From assembly GCF_023898315.1 (NCBI RefSeq), contig NC_064622.1, positions 177,030,178 to 177,094,177 on the forward strand: a stretch of DNA of 64,000 nt, written 5' to 3'. A model generated the notes under the pieces. It ran no database searches. It was not told the origin of the DNA and was given only the letters and a program-made list of their open reading frames with translations. Positions 46,498 through 55,040 of the stretch are shown piece after piece; positions within the stretch are counted from its first letter, which is position 1; each line of letters opens with the position of its first letter. The position numbers and the translations under genes are program-made. This DNA comes from Schistocerca nitens. Taxonomy: Eukaryota > Arthropoda > Insecta > Orthoptera > Acrididae.

Positions 46498-47274
46498 TTA
46501 ACATCTGTCAACACCTGCTTTCTTTGGGATTGGAATTATTATATTCTTCTTGAATTCTGAGGGAATTTCGCCTGTCTCATACATCTTGCTCACCAGATGG
46601 TAGAGTTTTGTCAGGACTGGCTCTCCCAAGCCTATCAGTAGTTCTAATGGAATGTTGTTTACTCTGGGGGCCTTCTTTCGACCTATGTCTTTCAGTGCTC
46701 TGTCGGCCTCTTCACAGAGTATCGTATCTCCCATTTCATCTTCATCTACATCCTCTTCCATTTCCAAAATATTGTCGTCAAGAACATCGCCCTTGTATAG
46801 ACCCTCTATATACTCCTTCCACTTTTCTGCTTTCACTTCTTTGCTTAGAACTGGGTTTCCATCCGAGATCTTGATATTCATACAAGTGGTTCTCTTTTCT
46901 CCAAAGGTCTCTTTAATTTTCCTGTAGGCAGTATCTATCTTACCCCTAGTGAGATAAGCCTCTACATCCTTACATTTGTCCTCTAGCCGTCCCTGCTTAG
47001 CCATTTTGCACTTCCTGTCGATATCATTTTTGAGACGTTTGTATTCCTTTTTGCCTGCTTCATTTACTGCATTTTTATACTTTCTCCTTTCATCAATTAA
47101 ATTCAGTATCTCTTCTGTTACCCATGGATTTCTACTAGCCCTCGTCTTTTTACCTACTTGATCCTCTGCTGCCTTCACTATTTCATCCCTCAAAGCTACC
47201 CATTCTTCTTCTACTGTATTTCCTTCCCCCATTCCTGTCAATTGTTCCCTTATGCTCTCCCTGAAACTCTGCAC
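46498..47274 (-). pseudogene. Linker and RT fingers of the RTE-like element, copy 1
   Basis: 258 codons. Basic linker ('NLIDERRKYKNAVNEAGKKE'), then 'RALKDIGRKKAPRVNNIPLE' (RT motif 1; copy 2 has KAPGIDNIP) and 'GEIPSEFKKNIIIPIPKKAG' (motif 2). It stops before the palm. The frame breaks at 47274/47350 and again at 46498. Confidence 0.82.
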
Positions 47275-47349
47275 AACCTCTGGTTCTTTTAGTTTATCCA
47301 GGTCCCATCTCCTTAAATTCCCACGTTTTTGCAGTTTCTTCAGTTTTAA

Positions 47350-48006
47350 TCAACAGTTCACAACCAATAGATTGTGGTCAGAGTCCACATCTGCCCCTGG
47401 AAATGTCTTACAATTTAAAACCTGGTTCCTAAATCTCTGTCTTACCATTATATAATATATCTGAAACCTTCTAGAATCTCCAGGGTTCTTCCATGTATAC
47501 AACCTTCTTTTATGATTCTTTAACCAAGTGTTAGCTATGATTAAGTTATGCTCTGTCCAAAATTCTACCAGGCAGCTTCCTCTTTCATTTCTTAGTCCCA
47601 ATCCACATTCACCTACTACGCTTCCTTCTCTTCCTTTTCCTACTGTCGAATTCCAGTCACACATGACTATTAAACTTTCGTCTCCCGTAACTACCTGAAT
47701 AATTTCTTTTATCTCATCATACATTTCATCAATTTCTTTATCATCTGCAGAGCTAGTTGGCATATAAACTTGTACTACTGTAGTAGGCGTGGGCTTCGTG
47801 TCTATCTTGGCCACAATAATGCGTTCACTATGCCGTTTGTAGTAGCTTACCCGCACTCCTGTTTTTTTATTCATTATTAAACCTACTCCTGCATTACCCC
47901 TATTTGATTTTGTATTTGTAACCCTGTATTCACCTGAGCAAAAGTCTTGTTCCTCCTGCCACCGAACGTCACTAATTCCCACTATATCTATCTTTAACCT
48001 ATCCAT
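47350..48006 (-). pseudogene. APE-type endonuclease domain of the RTE-like element, copy 1
   Basis: Nicks target DNA in target-primed reverse transcription. Motifs: 'IDIVGISDVRWQEEQDF', 'ERIIVAKIDTKPTPTTVVQV', 'LIVMCDWNSTVGKG' (usually GDWN), 'RRLYTWKNPGDSRRFQIYYI' and 'FPGADVDSDHNLLVVN' (SDH). The catalytic Asp of QIDYI, present in copy 2, is Tyr here (QIYYI), so this nuclease is probably dead even where the frame is open. The upstream conserved 'IGAWNVRSLNRAGRLENLKR' lies in the same region before the first Met. Confidence 0.82.
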
Positions 48007-48514
48007 GTCCCTTTTTAAATTTTCTAACCTACCTGCCCGATTAAGTGATCTGACATTCCATGCTCCAATCCGTAGAACGCCAGTGTTCTTTCTCCTGATA
48101 ACGACGTCCTCTTGAGTAGTTCCCGCCCGGAGATCCGAATGGGGGACTGTTTTACCTCAGGAATATTTTACCCAAGAGGACGCCATCATCATTTAACCAT
48201 ACAGTGAAGCTGCATGCCCTCGGGAAAAATTACGGCTGTAGTTTCTCCTTGCTTTCATCCGTTCGCAGTACCACAACAGCAAGACCGTTTTGGTTATTGT
48301 TACAAGACCAGATCAGTCATTCGTCCAGACTGTTGCCCCTGCAACTACTGTAAAGGCTGCTGCCCCTCTTCAGGAACCACACGTTTTTCTGGCCTGTCAA
48401 CAGATACCCCTCCCATGTGGTTGCACCTACGGCACAGCTATCTGTATCTTTGAGGCACGCAAGCCTCCCCACCAACGGCAAGGTCCATGGCTCATGGGGG
48501 GGGAGCAAGTATAA

Positions 48515-48935
48515 GTATTGTGTTTTAGTCCAATGGAAAATTCCTCTAAGACATATGGCGCATGGATACACTATGCAAGCATACTGTTTTATTGCGAAAA
48601 AAACCAACATGTGGTAATAGTATCTTTGCATTATGTCAAAGAGCCTCTATGATGTCTACCACTGACCATACATGTTATTATAATGTTATAAGTCAATTGA
48701 AGTTTTGTGAGCTCCTCTCGGGTGTGGAGATTTGTATGAGGCCTTGCGTTGGCTTGGAGAAGGAGAAATTCGTTTGCAATTTAATGGCGATCAACACACT
48801 GAACTCGTTCTTCGGTTTTCTGAGAGCTGGTTTCTCAGGGTGGAGCAGGATAAGTTATGATTGTGGCTGCGGCCATAATCAGTTACTCTCGGTTGCACCA
48901 CAAATACATAAACTTTATTTAAAGAAATTAAAATT
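48515..48935. other. Unassigned spacer
   Basis: The plus-strand ORF 48562-48939 (125 codons) has no known motif. Confidence 0.35.
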
Positions 48936-48965
48936 TTAAAACGATCTCTAAAAAAAACACAATTG

Positions 48966-49400
48966 ACTGTGTGACAGCTGAAGGCCTCATCACAGGGAAT
49001 AGAAATCCCACAATTTTAGGGCCAAAGGCCACCAACAATAGCTTCAAACAACAAATGGCTGAAGGCCTGTCTTAGAAATCAGAGGAACAATTCCAAATAG
49101 CATATATTAAGGTAAACATTTCATTTTAAAACAAACTGTAACACAGCTGAAGGCCTTATTATAAAAGAAGTGAAATTATCACTCGGCTGAAAGACACAAA
49201 CAATTTCAAATAACAAACGGATGAAGGCCTGAATTAGAAGTCAGGAAAACAATTGCAAATAGCACACATCTCAACAAATACCTTGCTTTTAAAAAAAGTT
49301 TGCTTTAAAAAAACTTATGTAACACAGCTGACGGCCTTATCATGAAAGAGCTGAAATTAGAGCTCGGCTGAAGGCGACACAAGAGAATAACAAATAGAGA
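48966..49400. repeat. Irregular tandem repeat, ~175-bp unit
   Basis: The word ACAGCTGAAGGCCT recurs at about 48973, 49145 and (as ACAGCTGACGGCCT) 49325, each followed by a CATCA/TTATAA-type stretch and later by GGCTGAAGGCCTG or GGATGAAGGCCTG. About 2.5 diverged units, with no coding frame. Confidence 0.65.
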
Positions 49401-49689
49401 AAGACGGCTGCAATATTTCACCACCTTGAAACACTTCACTCGTTGCCACCAGACTCAGCGGCCCTGGGAGGAACAACGCATCGACCAGAGGAGAGAGCTC
49501 AGAATAGTCGAGGTAGCACTAGCAGTTAACTCTTCACTCACCTTGAACGTCCAGGCTACGGTGTGCAACGAAGTCGTCACTCTCGCAGCTACCCCTCCGC
49601 GATCCAGCAGTGGCAGCACGCTGCCAGCGGTGCCGGCTCGCCCTCGTGCTGCACAAAGCCTTCTAGATACAAGGACTACGCACAGCGGC

Positions 49690-49712
49690 CATATTGGCAC
49701 GTGACGTCACAA
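49690..49712 (+). promoter_or_regulatory. Candidate promoter element: E-box/CRE composite
   Basis: CACGTG (49698-49703) overlaps the palindromic CRE core TGACGTCA (49702-49709), preceded by GCCATATTGG. It lies about 125 nt upstream of the THAP exon ATG, in a GC-richer stretch (49430-49680). Function is inferred from motif identity and position only. Confidence 0.45.
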
Positions 49713-49831
49713 ACTGTTGGCCATGTTATCTTCAGGCGGCAGTCCTGTTGGCGTGTATGTTGTGTTGAAAGTGGGTGACATGTGAAAGTGATATATATTT
49801 CATACGGTATTCGCCTACAGTTCTTCGAAGT

Positions 49832-49990
49832 ATGGGATACAAGTGCTGCATTTCCTTTTGCCAGGGAAATTATAAATCCCAAAAAGGCATTAAAGTGCAC
49901 ATGTTTCGATTTCCCAAATGTATGAAGTTGAGAAATCACAGGATTGCACCTATTCCCAGACAGGAATTTGTGTCTATGCATCATTCAAGG
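49832..49990 (+). CDS. THAP-domain protein, first coding exon
   Basis: 53 codons from ATG 49832 to an AGG|GTAAGT splice donor (49990/49991), phase 0. It has the THAP zinc-finger start: 'MGYKCCISFCQGNYKSQKGI', with C-x3-C (residues 6 and 10), then 'HMFRFPKCMKLRNHRIAPIP' and 'FVSMHHSR'. In THAP proteins the second ligand pair (C-x2-H in VCxxHF) follows directly, and here it would lie in the next exon; the unspliced frame runs to a stop at 50002. The invariant Trp expected about residue 36-38 is not seen ('LRNHRI'). THAP domains bind DNA in the nucleus and occur in host transcription factors and in P-element-like transposases, so origin is open. No downstream exon could be placed. Confidence 0.65.
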
Positions 49991-50231
49991 GTAAGTAAAT
50001 GACAAAAAATTTGTAGCATGTTATTTGTTTCCATTGCACCACATTTGCCAATTGTTTTTAAAAGCAGTTATGTACCATGTACCAGTATCATTTGTTTCTT
50101 CAGTCTGGACCATTGCTGCGAGGTTAATACGAAGCTGGCTGTGAAATGTCTCTCATATTTGCAACTATTGTCACACAGAATACTTATATTAATTAGTGTG
50201 ACTCGAAAATGTTTTGTATTCCTGATCAGTC
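49991..50231 (+). other. Start of the putative THAP-gene intron
   Basis: Begins GTAAGTAAAT, a good donor. No acceptor is identifiable before the solo LTR that follows. Confidence 0.45.
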
Positions 50232-50235
50232 CTAC

Positions 50236-51701
50236 TGTAACCTCCCCCTCACTTATCGACCTTAATGACAGTGAAAAATTAAACTGCGTGTACCTAATGG
50301 AAATTTGGGAAAGCAATCGTCACCGAAGTTAATCTGTCGGTAAAGAGGGAGGAAAGGGTTACATCTAAATGAAAGGAAAAATGCAAATGAAACTGGTGGA
50401 AATTTATTTTGAAAAGGGGTAAAGTTAATAAAGAAAGTAAATGTGCGGCCGTTACGTTAACAATTAACTAGCGGTAATTAGATATTTGAGATTTGGGGGA
50501 AATTACGGTCGCCAGTCCTAAGGACAATTACTATGGTAACTGAAAAAGAAAGGTTATTACACATATAATTAGCACTAGAAGCGTGGCAACTGAAGGTTGA
50601 CACGTGTAGTGTGAAAACTGAAAGTTTGTCAGAAGTAATAAATTTCGCTACACTCTGACTTAATTTAGCAAAAGAATTAAGAAAACCAGAAAATCGAAAG
50701 TTAATTTAGTGACTGAAGTTAATAGTGAGCTTTCTTTCGGAAGCACATCGAAATTCAGTACAATACGGTTAGTCTTGGACTACCTCAACAATCATTTCAA
50801 AAGCAACTTGACTCTACGCAATTTAGAAATAAGAGATTTAACTTTGAACTTGAATTAAATGATTCTGAACAATTAACAATAGTAAAATTTTGTACGTACC
50901 AAGCTGAGCTGCAGTCACAGGTAAGCTAAAATACGGTAACAAAACTCGCACTCTTAATTTGTGCTTCTGTAATCTAAACAGTGTAGCCAGCTATGAATAC
51001 TTTAACTGAACTTTGAAATTAAAGCAGTGAAATCGAATTATAATGCTTTAATGCTGGCGTTTGAATTTCAACGACACTCGGGTTCATTTCGGAAAAGGAA
51101 GGGACCCTGCTTGGCAATGCAATTGGGACAATGAGCAACAAAGGTTCATGCTACGTTGCTGTAATTTTGTGATTTGAACAGTTTGAAAAGCTGAGGTTTG
51201 TCATACAGTTCTGAAACTTTACGTGCTTTTAGTCTTCCTTGTTGGTTGATTGAAGGTTTGAAGTCGCCGATCGAGGAGGTGGCGACAGTCACTCATTGTC
51301 GGCCGTCGCTGTTGCAGAAGCTGGATGCTGGCGCGCCTTCTCCTCGACACGGTCACCAGGCGAAACGGGCTCTTGATGTGTGCCAGCTAATGCTTCCCGT
51401 CCGCGACACCGTGCTAGAAACTACCATAGCCAGTCGATCGCAATTACATGCTGCCAAACCCCGAAAGCCCGACAACTTGCGGGAGCGTCACACAACACAC
51501 CTGCTCAATCGCACTACTCCAACCAGACTCCCTCTCGCTGCCCGCACTCCACGCGGCAGAGTTAACACTCCCAAAGATCCTACACACTTTCGTTCTTCAC
51601 ACGACCTATCGATGTATTCGTTCGATAGCATAGTTTTCCCTAGGCAAGACCCAGCGTAAAATACAAATAATATTTACAAAACAAACCAATTATACATCGA
51701 C

Positions 51702-51744
<43 letters not shown>

Positions 51745-51864
51745 AATATTAAAACAATTACAATATATAAAGACACAGAAATGTTATATCTTCAGGTAAC
51801 AAAATAAGGAAAAAATTATGGTACAATAGATGGAAATAGGAGGATATGCATTTCCGGCGTTACA
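50236..51864. mobile_element. Solo LTR, 1629 bp
   Basis: Starts TGTAACCTCCCCCTCAC and ends CCGGCGTTACA, so the termini are TGTAAC...GTTACA. The 4-bp duplication CTAC flanks it (50232-50235 and 51865-51868). The ORF at 51198-51659 (153 codons) and the (TA)n at 51704-51741 lie inside. I remember the starting sequence as a frequent Schistocerca repeat. No gag/pol sequence adjoins. Strand undetermined. Confidence 0.72.
51704..51741. repeat. (TA)n microsatellite
   Basis: About 18 TA units within the solo LTR. Confidence 0.95.
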
Positions 51865-51868
51865 CTAC

Positions 51869-53060
51869 CAGATTATTGAGTTTTCAGTACTTTCATTTGG
51901 AAGAGCTACAGAATGATTTTGTTCAGTTTTACATATATAGCTATTCGGAAATAATTTCAATTTGAGTAAACTAACTTATAAAGTTGCTTTAATGAATTCT
52001 GTGTTCGACTGATTAAGCAGTATAGAAAGCAGAATTTCGAGGTAAGTGCATTATGATTAAACTAACAGCACTCTGTGACACGTATTTCATCAATAATATA
52101 GAAGAAAAAATCTTTTCATGTTTAAGGTTCTAAAGTTCTGGAGAAACAGGGAAATAAAATATTTTTTCGGGTTTTTTTATTTGATTATGTCAGGAGGTGC
52201 TCCATTTCTTCGAATGATTTGAGTTTCGTGTGAGGTCAGCAAATTTTGAAGTGGAGAAGAAAATTTACGAAAATAACCAGGGAAACAAATTCTTAAATTA
52301 TGTAGGAGCTCCAGCTGCTTTATTTAAAACCGGAAACGTCTACTTGTTGCATATTGCCGATTTTTTACTACAAGAAAGCGTAGCTCCTGAGGTAAAAGAC
52401 AAAATTTAAAATTACAGCTTGTATTCAAGACTAGAAACGCTTATTTAAGGCAAATCGGCAAAATAACATACGCCAATTTTCTTCAGTTACTTTACGCAAT
52501 TATATAAATTTCCATACTTTCGTTACAAGTATATGTAGAAGGGGAAAGCATGAGAATTCCTATGCGGTCTCAGGTCTAAAACTCGTAAAGCTCGTATAGC
52601 TGCAGAGTGCTTAACAGCTGTGTTCCGTTACAGACCCGGCCATCTGTAAGTGTGCGCGCAGGCCTGTAGTCTAGGTGGTGCTGGCTGCACGGACCTGCTC
52701 GCTGCTGCGCCTCCAGCCCAGCTGACGGCCGTTCGCCATTCCTCTCCAAATCCAGTACGCAGACAGAATTAACATAACTGCTCATTCAAAACCACAAGAT
52801 ACACACGGATCCGGGAAATAAATTCCACCAACAACTTACAATACTAAAACTAGTCACTGTGAAACAACACGGACGAATTATAAGTCGGCACAAACACACA
52901 GAAGCCAGAAGCGGTCGGAAGACCAAATGCACGTCGTCCGCTGCGACGACCGACCAAACGACCAACCAACGGTCGTCCCCACTCAAGTCAGGCACGGGAA
53001 AGATCGCAGTATAAATCGTCAACTGGCAACTTATTGCCATGAGGTCACTTCGACTGGCGG
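51869..53060. other. Unassigned 1.2-kb stretch
   Basis: No gene. Two weakly similar segments (about 52312-52375 and 52410-52465, both with CAGCT...GAAACG...CGGCAA/CCGAT words) suggest an old repeat. Confidence 0.4.

Positions 53061-53063
<3 letters not shown>

Positions 53064-53114
<51 letters not shown>
53064..53114. repeat. (CA)n microsatellite
   Basis: About 25 CA units; ORFs over it are artefacts. Confidence 0.95.
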
Positions 53115-53117
<3 letters not shown>

Positions 53118-53160
53118 TGAAAGTTGCACTATTCGAACATCACGGTCCATTGAACTAAAA

Positions 53161-53358
53161 TAATGTTCAAATGGCTCTAAGCACTATGGGACTTAACATC
53201 TGAGGTCATCAGTCGCCCACACTTAGAACTACTTAAACCTAATTAACCTAAGAACATCATACACATCCGTGCCCGAGGCAGGATTCTAACCTGCGACCGT
53301 AGCAGCAGCGTGGTTCTGGAGCGAAGCACCTACAACAGCTCGGCCACAGCGGCGGTCT
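53161..53358 (-). mobile_element. Diverged tRNA-derived SINE
   Basis: Same family as 18543 but with more changes (B box GGATTCTAACC on plus). Imperfect 13-bp duplication CATTGAACTAAAA / CATTCAATTAAAA at 53148-53160 and 53359-53371. Older than the other copies. Confidence 0.85.
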
Positions 53359-53371
53359 CATTCAATTAAAA

Positions 53372-53734
53372 CTCGCTGAATTTGGTCCTTGACGTGGTCG
53401 TGCACTCTCGCGACCACATCCTTCCGTCAGACAGTGCGTGAGTGTCGCCAGCGGTCGGGCGAGTACTGGCTGTCCGAACCTCACTATTGCTCCGTCCCAA
53501 CTCAACTCTCTCGACACACGACGAACCGGAAATGCTAGAAGCCGCTCCAAAGATGGTACCACAGTACGCGCTATCGATAAGCGCTGGTGCTGCCACTCAC
53601 GGGTAGGCAAGCTAGCAACTTGGTGACGCCAGTAAATCGAATAAGAAACGAGATGCCATAACCGCAATGACAAGATACCAGGCAATAAAATAAACGGCGT
53701 GAACACGAGCCGCGCACGGCTCAAGCACATTACA
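53372..53734. other. Unassigned GC-richer spacer
   Basis: Overlapping ORFs on both strands (53362-53730, 53438-53626) lack motifs. Confidence 0.35.
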
Positions 53735-53739
53735 GTTTG

Positions 53740-54715
53740 AACTGATCGTTATACTATGAGGGAGGACATGAAATAGCATGAACCCTTCAGAGACCCAGAA
53801 GAATGTCTCAATGACTTTAGCGGCTGCGAGTGCGACTTGGAGCTTTTTCTTCAGAGGAGAGGTGGTGTGCCGCCACCCCATGAGCCGACCGCGGTGGCCG
53901 TGCGGTTCTAGGTGCTTCAGTCCAGAACCGCGCTGCTGCCACGGTCGCAGGTTCGAATCCTGCCTCGGGCATGGATGTTTGTGATGTCCTTAGGTTAATT
54001 AGGTTTAAGTAGTTCTAAGTTCTAGGGGACTGATGACCTAAGATGTTAAGTCCCATAGTGCTCAGAGCCATTTGAACCATTTGAACCACTCCATGAACTG
54101 CCGTTTTGTTTCCGGTTCGAAGTAATGAATCCAGGTTTCATCGCCTGTGACGATGTTCGTCAAAAACTTGTCAGGATAAGCCTCGTAGCTCGCAAGCAAT
54201 TCCTCACAACTGGTCCTTCGTTGGTAGTTATTGTCTTCTATTAGGCGGCGAAGAACCAAGAGGGCACACAACTTTGAATACCCCAACTGATGGGTGAGTG
54301 TGTCAGTGCCACAAGCAGATACGTCCACTTGCGCAGCGAGATGTTTGATTGTGATCCGTCGATCACTTCGAATACAAGTGCCCACACGTTCCAACATTGT
54401 AAGAGCCACAGCTGTGTTCGACGGGCACGCGGCAGATCGGACAATTTTGCGCGACCTTGTTGCGATGGTAACAGACGCCTCGCCCAACGACTCACCGTGG
54501 TTTTGTTCACTCCCAGACCTCCGTAAAACCTTCTGCAAGCGCCTATGAATATCTGCGATGCTCTGTCTTTCCGCCAAAAGTAGCTCCTTGGGGCGCATCT
54601 CCGTTGCAGATGTCATTTTTAAGGCTACGTATTGCGCCATCACCTGTCGGAACTTCATAAAATTATACGCACCGAATCGGAAATATTCCATGATGATTCC
54701 CAAAATATTCCGCAT
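53740..54715 (-). pseudogene. mariner transposase, interrupted
   Basis: N-terminal part (54715 to 54097): a HTH region around 'SQ/SVTIATRSRKIVRSAACP' and 'RRITIKHLAAQVDVSACGTD', then 'NIVTGDETWIHYFEPETKRQ', containing the first catalytic Asp (GDETW) and the mariner signature YFEPE. After the SINE the frame resumes with 'GWRHTTSPLKKKLQVALAAA' and 'VIETFFWVSEGFMLFHVLPH', the mariner FWDxxGxxxxDxL block; the second catalytic Asp there reads HVLP instead of DFLP. Hence catalytically dead. Confidence 0.85.
53884..54086 (+). mobile_element. tRNA-derived SINE inside mariner transposase
   Basis: 10-bp duplication CACCCCATGA / CACTCCATGA at 53874-53883 and 54087-54096. Removing it rejoins the mariner frame between QFM and GWRH. 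Confidence 0.88.
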
Positions 54716-54775
54716 TTTTTCAACTGGAACTGGCCGAAAAAAAAAAAGTGTTGTGTTACTTACTGAACGCCCCTC

Positions 54776-55040
54776 GTGCGTATATGAGAAAAATTAGTTT
54801 CACTGCGCAGTAACAACGACACAGTAGATCATTCAAGCATCGATGCCGCTAGACTGTGGATGGAACGTAGAGCGCGCTACAGGCCGTCAGCTGTGCTGTG
54901 AATGCAATCATTCGGTTCGATTTCACAGTGTTCGTTATTCTTCCTTGGGTAACAAGTTCTGACGATAGTGCAAAAACAGGATCTGGAATTATCCGCTTAG
55001 GAAGAATTATCGCTTTAATTTGTTTTTTTTTTAATATATA
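54776..55040. other. Spacer
   Basis: Nothing recognised; T-run at 55022-55031 abuts the truncated 5' end of the next element. Confidence 0.5.

Larger units (their letters stand above)
45604..48511 (-). mobile_element. RTE-like non-LTR retrotransposon, near full length with RT deletion
   Basis: Reads leftward from about 48511 (CATGGACCTTGCCGTTGG, the 5' region) through endonuclease and RT to a 3' end made of (ACA)n-like repeats (plus strand TGTTGTTGTTGTTG at 45604). Same family as 55041-57662. The family resembles insect RTE elements often annotated as craniofacial development protein 2-like. Three minus-strand ORFs remain and are listed separately. Confidence 0.85.
53735..54775 (-). mobile_element. 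mariner element, 3'-truncated and SINE-interrupted
   Basis: The right TIR ends GAACGCCCCTCG at 54775, matching the TIR at 44875 in outline. The minus strand encodes a mariner transposase from 54715 leftward. The SINE at 53884-54086 splits it. Everything after 'LPHSITISSNCN' (~53735), including the third catalytic Asp, is missing. Confidence 0.85.

Noticed and set aside
45604-48511. Host craniofacial development protein 2 gene
   Set aside because: Such annotations usually reflect the endonuclease domain of RTE-like retroelements; here RT motifs and a 3' short-repeat tail follow.
48966-49400. CRISPR-like array
   Set aside because: Repeat spacing is long and irregular, units diverge, spacers are not unique, and the sequence is eukaryotic.
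51198-51659. 153-residue plus-strand ORF as a gene
   Set aside because: Lies wholly inside the 1629-bp solo LTR and shows no domain.
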